This document shows positions 1 to 5,894 of a stretch of 6,073 nt of DNA, piece after piece. Every line of letters begins with the position of its first letter. Positions within the stretch are counted from its first letter, which is position 1. Where the stretch lies: the NCBI GenBank assembly GCA_041158045.1, contig JBEBCD010000040.1:1-6073 (forward strand), written 5' to 3'. Made by a program: the position numbers and the translations under genes. The notes beneath the pieces are model-generated. The model worked only from the letters and a program-made list of their open reading frames with translations. It searched no databases and was not told the DNA's origin. This DNA comes from CAXRBC01 sp041158045 (lineage in GTDB: Bacteria; Actinomycetota; Acidimicrobiia; Acidimicrobiales; Ilumatobacteraceae).

Positions 1-2
1 GC

Positions 3-21
3 GGGCGGGGCGGGACGGGGG
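3..21 (+). other. G-rich tract with a potential G-quadruplex motif
   Basis: Four runs of three or more G (3-5, 7-10, 12-14 and 17-21) are separated by loops of 1, 1 and 2 bases. This satisfies the usual G3+N1-7 quadruplex pattern with very short loops. It lies just beyond the terminator-like palindrome of the minus-strand binding-protein gene, so the G-rich strand is opposite to that gene's coding strand. In a genome this GC-rich such tracts can arise from composition alone. Whether it folds or has a role is unknown. Confidence 0.4.
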
Positions 22-30
22 AGAAATGCG

Positions 31-62
31 CGAGGGGGCGGGTCGTACGACCCGCCCCCTCG
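31..62 (-). terminator. Intrinsic terminator for the minus-strand solute-binding protein gene
   Basis: This is a perfect 32-nt palindrome with 16-nt arms (left arm CGAGGGGGCGGGTCGT). It can form a G/C-rich stem of about 14 bp around a four-base loop. On the minus strand it starts 39 nt after the TAG stop of the binding-protein gene and is followed by CGCATTTCTCCCCC, which contains a short, imperfect T-rich stretch (positions 26-21). On the plus strand no T tract follows, so it most likely ends transcription of the leftward gene. A stem this strong could also protect the 3' end of the mRNA from nucleases. Confidence 0.75.
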
Positions 63-70
63 ACCGGAGC

Positions 71-84
71 CCCGCCGAGGCGGG
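71..84 (-). other. Small GC hairpin between stop codon and main terminator
   Basis: CCCGCC and GGCGGG flank a two-base GA, giving a possible stem of five to six base pairs. It sits in the 3' untranslated region of the minus-strand binding-protein gene, between the stop codon and the 32-nt palindrome. It has no T tract. It may only reflect base composition, or it may add to 3'-end structure. Confidence 0.35.
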
Positions 85-101
85 ACCCGAGATGGTTGGA
101 A

Positions 102-1775
102 CTACTTCGTGAAGCCGACCTTGGTCCAGTCGACCGAGCTGAACCCGAAGGCGCCGAAGTTGGCGACCTTCTTGTTGGTCGCCGTGGCGTTCGGACGCTG
201 GAACAGCGTGATCGAGTGCACGGCCTGGTACTGCAGCTTGTCGGCCTTGGCCACCAGGTCGCAGCGCTTCTTGAAGTCGGTGATGTTGTTGGCCCGGTCG
301 TAGAGCGCATTGACCTCCGCGCTGCCGATCTGGCCGTGGTTCTGCGCCGAGCCCAACTTGTGGAGGTTGGCGACGCTCGAGATCGGGAACGGGGTACCCG
401 ACCAGGCGAACAGCGCCAGCTCGTACGTGTTGTCCGGGTAGCTCGTCACGTTCGGCTTGACGAAGTACGACGCCGACGGGATCAGCGTCGGGACGATCTC
501 GATGCCGGCCTCCTTGGCCTGGGCGGCCACGAGGAGCACCGTGTTGGCACGGTTGACGTTGCCGCTCGGGTAGATCAGCTTGATCGAGAGGCGCTGGCTG
601 CCCTTGGAGCGGATGCCGTCCGCGCCGACCGTGGTGTAGCCCGCGGCCTCGAGGCGCTTGCGGGCCTCGGCGAGGTTGCGCTTGCCGAGGTCGCCGGTGG
701 CGTCCACCGCGCAGGAGAGACCCACGAGGTGGGTGTTGTTCTCCACGGCCTTGTCACCGAGGATCACGCCCTGGATCGTCTGCGCGATGAGGCGGCGGTC
801 CAGCGAGAGCATGAGGGCCTGGCGGACGTTGACGTCGGACGTCACCGCGGTGCGGCCCCACCCGAAGGTGAGGTGCTCGTGGAGCGGCGCCACGGTCGCG
901 CCGATGCGGACCTTGTCGCTGCCCTTGGCGCGGGTGAACGCGTTGATGTCGTTGCCGACGTCCATGTAGTCGATCTCGCCGTTGAGCAGCGCGTCGACCT
1001 GCGCGACCTGCGGCAGCGCCTTGAAGGCGACGCGGTCGAGGATCGGGGCGTCACCCCACCACTTGGGGTTGCGCTTCACGGTGGTGACGCGCGCGGCCTT
1101 GTCGACACCCACCCACTGGAACGGTCCAGCGGTGACGGTCGGGCCCGCCAGCCAGCTCTTGTTCCACGCTTCGGGGGTCGCCGTGAGCTCGGCCGGGTAG
1201 ATCGTGCCGTAGAGCGACTGCCAGTCCGCGTAGGTCTCCTTGTAGGTGACCACGACCTGGTCCTCGTTGGCACCCTTCTTCACGGACTCGATCTTCTCCC
1301 AGCCCTGCTTGGAGGTGATCTCGTAGGCCGTGTTGGTGCCGTTGAGCGCCTGCCACGTGCCGACGAAGTCCTTGAGGCCGAGCTTGCGGCCGTTGGACCA
1401 GACCGCCTTCGGGTTGAGGTCGTAGGTGACGGTCTGCTTGCCGTTCACCTTCGAGACCTTGCCCGAGAGGACGTAGTCGGCGTCCCACTGGAACGTGGCC
1501 GTGTTGTCGAAGTAGTACGCGCTCGGCAGCACCGTCCCCATCACCTGGCTGCAGTTGAGCAGGTTGCCGGCGGGGTGGCCGATGTTGAACTGCGGGCAGA
1601 GGTCGACGACGACCGGCACGAACGTGCCGCCCTTCTTGAGCGCCGACACCGGCTTGATGTTGATGTCGTTCTTGATGTCGTTCGCGGCACTCGCCGGACC
1701 CGCGACGCCGATCGACGCCGCGAGGCCGAGGGTGACCGTGAGCAGCATCGCCTTGCGGATCTTGCTGGTGATCAC
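102..1775 (-). CDS. Family 5 extracellular solute-binding protein of a peptide-type ABC importer
   Basis: This 557-aa protein of the SBP_bac_5 (DppA/OppA) family should bind substrate outside the membrane and deliver it to the adjacent Opp/Dpp-type permease. Residues 1-30 form a Sec signal peptide: basic start with K5, R7 and K8, a hydrophobic core at 10-25, and a likely cut after ASA at 28-30. Family signatures include WSNGRKLGLKDFVGTW (126-141), AGPFQWVG (216-223), KRNPKWWGDAPILDRVAF (234-251) and AEARKRLEAAGY (369-380). The length is normal and the fold looks complete. No lipobox cysteine is present; the first Cys is residue 60, so the protein is predicted to be secreted rather than lipid-anchored, which is unusual for a monoderm. 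The four cysteines (60, 75, 355, 505) could form disulfides. The start is GTG, preceded by GAGAGGGA. It is transcribed away from its presumed permease genes. The substrate cannot be assigned: peptides are the default, but this family also binds sugars, nickel, heme and glycolipids. Confidence 0.93.
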   Translation of the reverse strand: MITSKIRKAMLLTVTLGLAASIGVAGPASAANDIKNDINIKPVSALKKGGTFVPVVVDLCPQFNIGHPAGNLLNCSQVMGTVLPSAYYFDNTATFQWDADYVLSGKVSKVNGKQTVTYDLNPKAVWSNGRKLGLKDFVGTWQALNGTNTAYEITSKQGWEKIESVKKGANEDQVVVTYKETYADWQSLYGTIYPAELTATPEAWNKSWLAGPTVTAGPFQWVGVDKAARVTTVKRNPKWWGDAPILDRVAFKALPQVAQVDALLNGEIDYMDVGNDINAFTRAKGSDKVRIGATVAPLHEHLTFGWGRTAVTSDVNVRQALMLSLDRRLIAQTIQGVILGDKAVENNTHLVGLSCAVDATGDLGKRNLAEARKRLEAAGYTTVGADGIRSKGSQRLSIKLIYPSGNVNRANTVLLVAAQAKEAGIEIVPTLIPSASYFVKPNVTSYPDNTYELALFAWSGTPFPISSVANLHKLGSAQNHGQIGSAEVNALYDRANNITDFKKRCDLVAKADKLQYQAVHSITLFQRPNATATNKKVANFGAFGFSSVDWTKVGFTK

Positions 1776-1779
1776 TGGG

Positions 1780-1787
1780 TCCCTCTC
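1780..1787 (-). promoter_or_regulatory. Ribosome binding site of the solute-binding protein gene
   Basis: On the minus strand GAGAGGGA ends four bases before the GTG start at 1775-1773. It is a purine-rich, moderate match to the anti-Shine-Dalgarno sequence. It supports the GTG start, which also places a well-formed signal peptide at the N-terminus. Confidence 0.6.
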
Positions 1788-1817
1788 TCTATGGGTGATT
1801 GGCCTTGGACGCTAGTG

Positions 1818-1876
1818 GCGTCAGGCGGGCCGCACACCACGGAACCCCAACGTCCATGCGGTCGGTAGCCTGACGC
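1818..1876. repeat. Widely spaced 9-bp inverted repeat, possible operator pair
   Basis: GCGTCAGGC at 1818-1826 is the exact reverse complement of GCCTGACGC at 1868-1876, with 41 bp between them and centres 50 bp apart. A shorter nested pair, TGGACG (1806-1811) and CGTCCA (1851-1856), is also present. The repeat lies roughly in the centre of the divergent promoter region. It could be two sites for a regulator that bridges or loops DNA, a stem in a leader transcript, or chance in GC-rich sequence. No regulator gene is visible in the window. Confidence 0.4.
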
Positions 1877-1916
1877 GCCGACGGCTGCGGGGCGTCCGGG
1901 CCGGAGTTCGAGGGTC

Positions 1917-1925
1917 GGGAGGGGG
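1917..1925 (+). promoter_or_regulatory. Ribosome binding site of the first permease gene
   Basis: GGGAGGGGG lies seven bases before the GTG at 1933-1935. The embedded GGAGG (1918-1922) is a strong Shine-Dalgarno match. It decides the start: no better in-frame start lies nearby, and the next in-frame Met is at residue 72, beyond the first membrane helix. Confidence 0.7.
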
Positions 1926-1932
1926 CAGCGCC

Positions 1933-2916
1933 GTGGCGGGGTACGTCGTCAAGCGGTTCCTCAACGCCGTCGTCCTCATCTTCATCGCCTCGACGGCCGG
2001 CTATTTCCTCGCCTCCGCGGCGCTCGCGCCCCGCGGCAACTTCTCGGGCGTCAACCCCCCGATCCCCAAGGAGACGATCGACGCGATCCTCGACCGCTCC
2101 AACGTCAACGACGAGGTGCCGATCGTGACGCGCTACGTGCGCTGGATGGGCGGGGTGTTCTCGGGAGACCTCGGCATCGACCTCGACGGCCAGGAGGTCA
2201 GCGCCGACTTCGCGCGACGCATCGGCACCAGCATGCGACTGCTCCTGCTCGGCTCGATCCTCGGCACGGGCCTCGGCGTGCTCACGGGCGTGGTGAGTGC
2301 GGTGCGCCAGTACCGGCCGTTCGACCGCGGCTTCGGCACCCTCTCGTACGTCCTGCTGTCGACGCCCGTGTTCCTCCTCGCGATCCTCCTCAAGTACGGC
2401 GCGATCAGCTTCAACGACGCGATCGGCACGCAGTTCTTCCGTACCGCGGGCGAGTACGACTCGCGCGAGCTCCTCGAGGGCTGGGCGCTCATGCGCTCGC
2501 GCCTGCAGCACCTCATCCTGCCGACCCTGTCGATCGCCCTCGGGAGCATGGCCTTCTACTCGCGCTACCAGCGCAACGCCATGCTCGACGTGCTCGGCAG
2601 CGACCACCTCCGCACGGCGCGGGCCAAGGGCCTCACGCGCCGCCAGGCACTCGTGCGCCACGGGCTGCGCGTCGCGATCTCGCCGATGGCGACGTTCTTC
2701 GCCTACAGCTTCGGCCTGCTCGTCGCGGGTGCGGCGTTCACCGAGACGATCTACGGCTGGTACGGCATGGGGCAGTGGTTCGTCGCCTCGATCGGCAAGA
2801 ACGAGATCAACAACGTGGCGGCGATCGTCACGTTCACCGCGGTGCTCGTACTGATCTCCGGCTTCCTCGCCGACGTGGTGCTCGCGATCCTCGACCCGCG
2901 GGTGCGACGGTCGTGA
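1933..2916 (+). CDS. OppB/DppB-type ABC transporter permease
   Basis: This 327-aa integral membrane protein is one of the two channel-forming subunits of the peptide-type importer. It begins with a short basic segment and a first membrane helix (about 10-30), then an extracytoplasmic loop (about 31-100), as in the OppB N-terminal domain. Further helices are near 102-123, 137-156, 194-210, 251-272 and 294-320. The EAA coupling motif that contacts the ATPase is clear: DHLRTARAKGLTRRQALVRH at 224-243, followed by GLRVAISP. ETIYGWYGMGQ (271-281) and the C-terminal LAILDPRVR (318-326) are also typical of the family. The length is slightly above the classic OppB of about 306 aa. Translation starts at GTG behind a strong GGAGG site. 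It is the first gene of the plus-strand operon, and its stop codon overlaps the next start by 4 nt. The subgroup (dipeptide, oligopeptide or other ligand) cannot be decided from sequence alone. Confidence 0.95.
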   Translation: MAGYVVKRFLNAVVLIFIASTAGYFLASAALAPRGNFSGVNPPIPKETIDAILDRSNVNDEVPIVTRYVRWMGGVFSGDLGIDLDGQEVSADFARRIGTSMRLLLLGSILGTGLGVLTGVVSAVRQYRPFDRGFGTLSYVLLSTPVFLLAILLKYGAISFNDAIGTQFFRTAGEYDSRELLEGWALMRSRLQHLILPTLSIALGSMAFYSRYQRNAMLDVLGSDHLRTARAKGLTRRQALVRHGLRVAISPMATFFAYSFGLLVAGAAFTETIYGWYGMGQWFVASIGKNEINNVAAIVTFTAVLVLISGFLADVVLAILDPRVRRS

Positions 2917-3830
2917 CGACGGTCGAAGCGGCGGGCGCCGCACCCGCGTCGCCCGCCGGCGACGAGCGCCTGTCCCGCGCCCGGCTGATCCGCCGCCGCT
3001 TCCTTCGCAACAAGCTCGCCCTGTTCGGCCTCGGGACGATCGTCACGATGTTCTTCTTCGCGTTCGTGTCGCCGTACTTCGCGCCGTGGAACTACTACGA
3101 GAACGACTTCACCGCGCTGCTGCAGGGCCCGTCGGCGAGCCACTGGTTCGGCACGACGCAGATCGGTGTCGACGTCTTCGCCCAGACGATGCGCGGGCTG
3201 CAGAAGTCGCTCATCATCGGCATCCTCGTCGCGATCTTCTCGACGGGGCTGTCGGCCCTCGTCGGGTCGTTCGCGGGCTACGCCCAGGGCCGCGCGGACA
3301 GGGTGACGATGTGGATCGTGGACCTCCTGCTCGTCCTGCCGTCCTTCCTCGTGCTCGTCCTGCTGTCGCGCTTCTACCAGACGAGGAACTGGCTGTTCCT
3401 CGTCGTCGGCCTCACGGTGCTCGACTGGATGATCACCGCGCGGGTGGTGCGCGGACTCGCGATGAGCCTGCGCGAGCGCGACTTCGTCCGCGCGGCGCGG
3501 TACATGGGCGTGCCGACCCGCACGATCATCGTGCGCCACCTCCTGCCCAACATGGCGTCGATCCTCATCATCGCCGCGACGCTCAACGTCGCGGGCGCGA
3601 TCCTCGCCGAGACCGGCCTGTCGTACCTCGGCTTCGGCGTGCAGGCCCCCGACGTCTCGCTCGGCACGCTCATCGCGGAGGGCACGGCGTCGGCGCTCAC
3701 GTACCCGTGGCTCTTCATGTTCGCCGGCGGGATCCTCATCCTCACGGTGCTCGCGTTCTCGTTCATCGGCGACGGCATCCGCGACGCGTTTGATCCGGGC
3801 TCGTCGCGCATCGGCCGGAGGTCGCCGTGA
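2913..3830 (+). CDS. OppC/DppC-type ABC transporter permease
   Basis: This 305-aa membrane protein is the partner permease of the upstream OppB-type subunit. Residues 1-35 are an Ala/Pro-rich then basic cytoplasmic tail (RARLIRRRFLRNK at 22-34), matching the OppC N-terminal domain. Helices lie near 36-56, 99-122, 132-152, 159-177, 215-238 and 264-287. Family markers are HWFGTTQIGVDVFAQTMRG (77-95), the EAA motif DFVRAARYMGVPTRTIIVRHLLPN (190-213), LSYLGFGVQAPDVSLGTLIAEG (236-257) and DGIRDAFDP (287-295). The usual GxDELGRD segment is changed to TTQIGVD, a modest divergence. The open frame runs upstream to 2775, but residues encoded before 2913 are Arg-rich, permease-unlike and overlap the previous gene. 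GTG at 2913 gives a normal N-terminus and a GTGA overlap with the preceding stop. No strong Shine-Dalgarno precedes it, so translation is probably coupled to the upstream gene. Confidence 0.94.
   Translation: MTTVEAAGAAPASPAGDERLSRARLIRRRFLRNKLALFGLGTIVTMFFFAFVSPYFAPWNYYENDFTALLQGPSASHWFGTTQIGVDVFAQTMRGLQKSLIIGILVAIFSTGLSALVGSFAGYAQGRADRVTMWIVDLLLVLPSFLVLVLLSRFYQTRNWLFLVVGLTVLDWMITARVVRGLAMSLRERDFVRAARYMGVPTRTIIVRHLLPNMASILIIAATLNVAGAILAETGLSYLGFGVQAPDVSLGTLIAEGTASALTYPWLFMFAGGILILTVLAFSFIGDGIRDAFDPGSSRIGRRSP
3817..3821 (+). promoter_or_regulatory. Ribosome binding site of the fused ATPase gene
   Basis: GGAGG within the end of the second permease gene lies five bases before the GTG start at 3827-3829. 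It supports that start and suggests the ATPase gene can load ribosomes itself in addition to coupling through the 4-nt overlap. Confidence 0.65.
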
Positions 3831-5854
3831 GCGCGCTCGTCGAGGTCCGCGATCTCACCGTCCGCTTCCCGAGCGAGGCCGGCACGGTCGAGGCCGTGCG
3901 CGGCGTGTCGCTCGACGTGCGCGCCGGCGAGGTGCTCGGCATCGTCGGCGAGTCGGGCTCGGGCAAGACGGTCATGTCGCTCTCGGTCATCGGCCTGCTG
4001 CCCGACACGGCGACGGTGTCGGGGTCGATCCGCTTCGGCGGCCGCGACCTGCTCGCGCTCGACGATGCGGAGATGTCGCGCCTGCGCGGGAGCGAGATCG
4101 CGATGGTCTTCCAGGACCCGCTCTCGGCGCTCAACCCGGTGCACACCATCGGTCGCCAGATCGCCGAGGCGCTCCTCATCCACCAGGACATCCCGCGCGA
4201 GGCGGCGGCGAAGCGTGCGGTGGAGCTGCTCGAGGTGGTCGGCATCCCGCGGCCGGACGAGCGCGCGCAGAGCTACCCCCACGAGTTCTCCGGCGGCATG
4301 CGACAGCGCGTGATGATCGCGCTCGCGATCGCAAACCAGCCGAAGGTCATCCTCGCCGACGAGCCGACGACGGCGCTCGACGTGACGGTGCAGGCCCAGA
4401 TCCTCGACGTGCTGCGCACGGCGCGCGACATGACCGGCGCGGCGGTCGTGCTCGTCACGCACGACCTCGGCGTCGTCGCGGGCATCGCGGACCGCGTCGC
4501 GATCATGTACGCGGGCAAGGTCGTCGAGGTCGGGCCGGTCGCCGACGTGTACGCGGCGCCGGCGATGCCGTACACGATCGGCCTGCTCGGCTCGATCCCG
4601 CGCGTCGACGGCGCCGCGGGCGACCGCCTCGCGTCGATCCCCGGCGCGCCGCCGTCGCCGGTCGCGCTACCGCCCGGCTGCGCCTTCGCGCCGCGCTGCC
4701 CGGCGGCCGAGCCCCGATGCGCCGACGCGCCGCCGCCGCTCGCGCCGATCGCTCCCGACCGCGCGATCGCCTGCGTGCGCGGCCCCGAGATCGCCGCCCT
4801 GCGCCGCGACGGGCGACTCTTCGTCGAGACGCCGCGGCACGCGACCCGCGGCGCGGCGGCCGACGGGGTCGCGGTCGAGGTGCGCGGGCTGCGCAAGACG
4901 TTCCCCCTGCTCAAGGGCTCGGTGCTGCGCCGGCGCGTCGGCTCGGTCCACGCCGTGGACGGCGTGGACCTCACGCTCCGTGCAGGCCGCAGCCTCGCAC
5001 TCGTCGGCGAGTCGGGCTGCGGCAAGACGACGACCCTCCTCGAGATCCTCAACCTGGTGGCCCCCGAGGCCGGGACGATCGCGGTCCTCGGGCGCGACGT
5101 CGCGACGCTGTCCCCGGCCGAGCGGCTGCAGATGCGTCGCGACCTGCAGATCGTCTTCCAGGACCCGTTCGCCTCGCTCGACCCGCGCCTGCCGATCGGC
5201 GACGCGATCGCGGAGCCGTTGCGCACGTTCGGCGTGCCGCGCGAGGAGCAGGATGCGCGCGTCCACGAGCTGCTCGAGCTGGTCGGCCTGCAGCGGGAGC
5301 AGGCGTCCAAGTATCCGTCGGAGTTCTCCGGCGGCCAGCGCCAGCGCATCGCGATCGCGCGCGCCCTCGCGTTGCACCCCAAGGTGCTGGCCCTCGACGA
5401 GCCCGTGTCCGCGCTCGACGTGAGCGTGCGCGCGGGGGTGCTCAACCTCCTGGCGGAGCTGCAGGAGAAGCTCTCGCTCTCGTACCTCTTCGTCTCCCAC
5501 GACCTCGCGGTGGTGCAGCGGGTGGCCGACGACATCGCGGTGATGTACCTCGGCGGGATCGTCGAGGCGGGGCCGGTGGCGGAGGTCTTCGCCCGTCCGC
5601 GTCACCCGTACACGCAGGCGCTGCTGTCCGCGGTGCCGATCCCGGATCCGGCCGTCGAGCGCGGGCGCTCGCGCATCATCCTGCAGGGCGACCTGCCGAG
5701 CCCGGCGAGCCCGCCGTCGGGCTGCCGGTTCCACACCCGTTGCCACGTGCGCGCGACGCTCGCGCCCGACGTGGCGGCCCGCTGCGCGAGCGAGCGCCCC
5801 GCGCTCTCGCCGCTCGGGTCGGGCACCGTGGCCTGCCACGCGCCGCTCGGCTGA
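3827..5854 (+). CDS. Fused dual-domain ABC transporter ATPase (DppD-DppF fusion) for peptide-type import
   Basis: This 675-aa cytoplasmic protein carries both nucleotide-binding domains that drive the importer by ATP hydrolysis. The first half has Walker A GESGSGKT (41-48), Q-loop Q96, signature FSGGM (154-158), Walker B VILADEP (174-180) and switch His212. The second has Walker A GESGCGKT (394-401), Q445, FSGGQ (500-504), Walker B VLALDEP (520-526) and His558. Both halves therefore look catalytically complete. Each ends in an oligopeptide/dipeptide C-terminal domain: MPYT (247-250) with Cys 285, 291, 298 and 316, and HPYT (593-596) with Cys 633, 639, 653 and 670. Such four-Cys sets hold a [4Fe-4S] cluster in some family members. 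The linker is about residues 325-348. Fusions of this kind are known (GsiA, YejF and many actinobacterial transporters). The GTG start overlaps the permease stop as GTGA, behind GGAGG. It is the last gene of the operon, and its stop sits inside a hairpin. Confidence 0.95.
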   Translation: MSALVEVRDLTVRFPSEAGTVEAVRGVSLDVRAGEVLGIVGESGSGKTVMSLSVIGLLPDTATVSGSIRFGGRDLLALDDAEMSRLRGSEIAMVFQDPLSALNPVHTIGRQIAEALLIHQDIPREAAAKRAVELLEVVGIPRPDERAQSYPHEFSGGMRQRVMIALAIANQPKVILADEPTTALDVTVQAQILDVLRTARDMTGAAVVLVTHDLGVVAGIADRVAIMYAGKVVEVGPVADVYAAPAMPYTIGLLGSIPRVDGAAGDRLASIPGAPPSPVALPPGCAFAPRCPAAEPRCADAPPPLAPIAPDRAIACVRGPEIAALRRDGRLFVETPRHATRGAAADGVAVEVRGLRKTFPLLKGSVLRRRVGSVHAVDGVDLTLRAGRSLALVGESGCGKTTTLLEILNLVAPEAGTIAVLGRDVATLSPAERLQMRRDLQIVFQDPFASLDPRLPIGDAIAEPLRTFGVPREEQDARVHELLELVGLQREQASKYPSEFSGGQRQRIAIARALALHPKVLALDEPVSALDVSVRAGVLNLLAELQEKLSLSYLFVSHDLAVVQRVADDIAVMYLGGIVEAGPVAEVFARPRHPYTQALLSAVPIPDPAVERGRSRIILQGDLPSPASPPSGCRFHTRCHVRATLAPDVAARCASERPALSPLGSGTVACHAPLG

Positions 5855-5894
5855 CGATCAGCCGCCCGCGCCGCTCGGCCGGCGTTCAGCCGCC
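5839..5894. repeat. Imperfect 28-bp tandem duplication at the convergent gene junction
   Basis: The 28-bp unit at 5839-5866 is repeated directly at 5867-5894 with 25 of 28 positions identical (differences at unit positions 14, 16 and 19). Both begin CGCGCCGCTCGG and both contain TCAGCCGCC. The first copy covers the last codons and stop of the ATPase gene. The second covers the last three codons, including the stop, of the facing permease gene. A partial third start (CGCGCCGCC) follows at 5895. It probably arose by local slippage or duplication. Confidence 0.7.
5848..5864. terminator. Hairpin over the ATPase stop codon, possible terminator of the convergent pair
   Basis: CGGCTGA (5848-5854) and TCAGCCG (5858-5864) are exact reverse complements around a three-base loop CGA. 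The TGA of the left arm is the stop codon of the fused ATPase gene. There is no T tract on either strand, so it is not a classic intrinsic terminator. Its position in the 31-bp gap between convergent genes suggests a role in ending transcription or stabilising the 3' end. Confidence 0.4.

Larger units (their letters stand above)
1776..1932. promoter_or_regulatory. Divergent promoter region between the binding-protein gene and the permease-ATPase operon
   Basis: These 157 bp are the only non-coding sequence upstream of both transcription units, so both promoters should lie here. I see no convincing TTGACA/TATAAT pair on either strand. Weak -10-like candidates are TAGCGT (minus strand, around 1815-1810) and TAGCCT (plus strand, 1866-1871), neither with a good -35 partner. 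GGAACC at 1841-1846 resembles an ECF-sigma -35 element but lacks a clear -10 at the right spacing. A 9-bp inverted repeat occupies the middle of the region. Shared control of both units is an inference from the layout. Confidence 0.6.

Noticed and set aside
96..1868. A 590-codon open frame on the plus strand opposite the solute-binding protein gene.
   Set aside because: The translation is Arg/Val/Asp/Leu-rich without any recognisable domain, as expected from the antisense frame of a GC-rich gene. The minus strand gives a complete SBP_bac_5 protein with a signal peptide.
1841..1871. A possible ECF-sigma promoter (GGAACC at 1841) or housekeeping -10 (TAGCCT at 1866) for the permease operon.
   Set aside because: The two elements do not form a properly spaced pair of either class. 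They are mentioned in the intergenic entry only as weak candidates.
2775..2912. N-terminal extension of the second permease to an ATG at 2775.
   Set aside because: The 46 extra residues are Arg-rich and come from an out-of-frame reading of the first permease's last helix. GTG at 2913 gives a normal family N-terminus and a GTGA overlap.
1789..2943. A 384-codon minus-strand open frame over the first permease gene.
   Set aside because: It is low-complexity (Arg, Glu, Asp, His, Ala) and has no motif, whereas the plus strand encodes a full permease with an EAA loop. It is a compositional shadow.
4273..5839. Long minus-strand open frames (420 and 390 codons) opposite the fused ATPase gene.
   Set aside because: Both are Arg/Ser- or Arg/Ala-rich with no domain, and the opposite strand shows two complete ABC ATPase motif sets.
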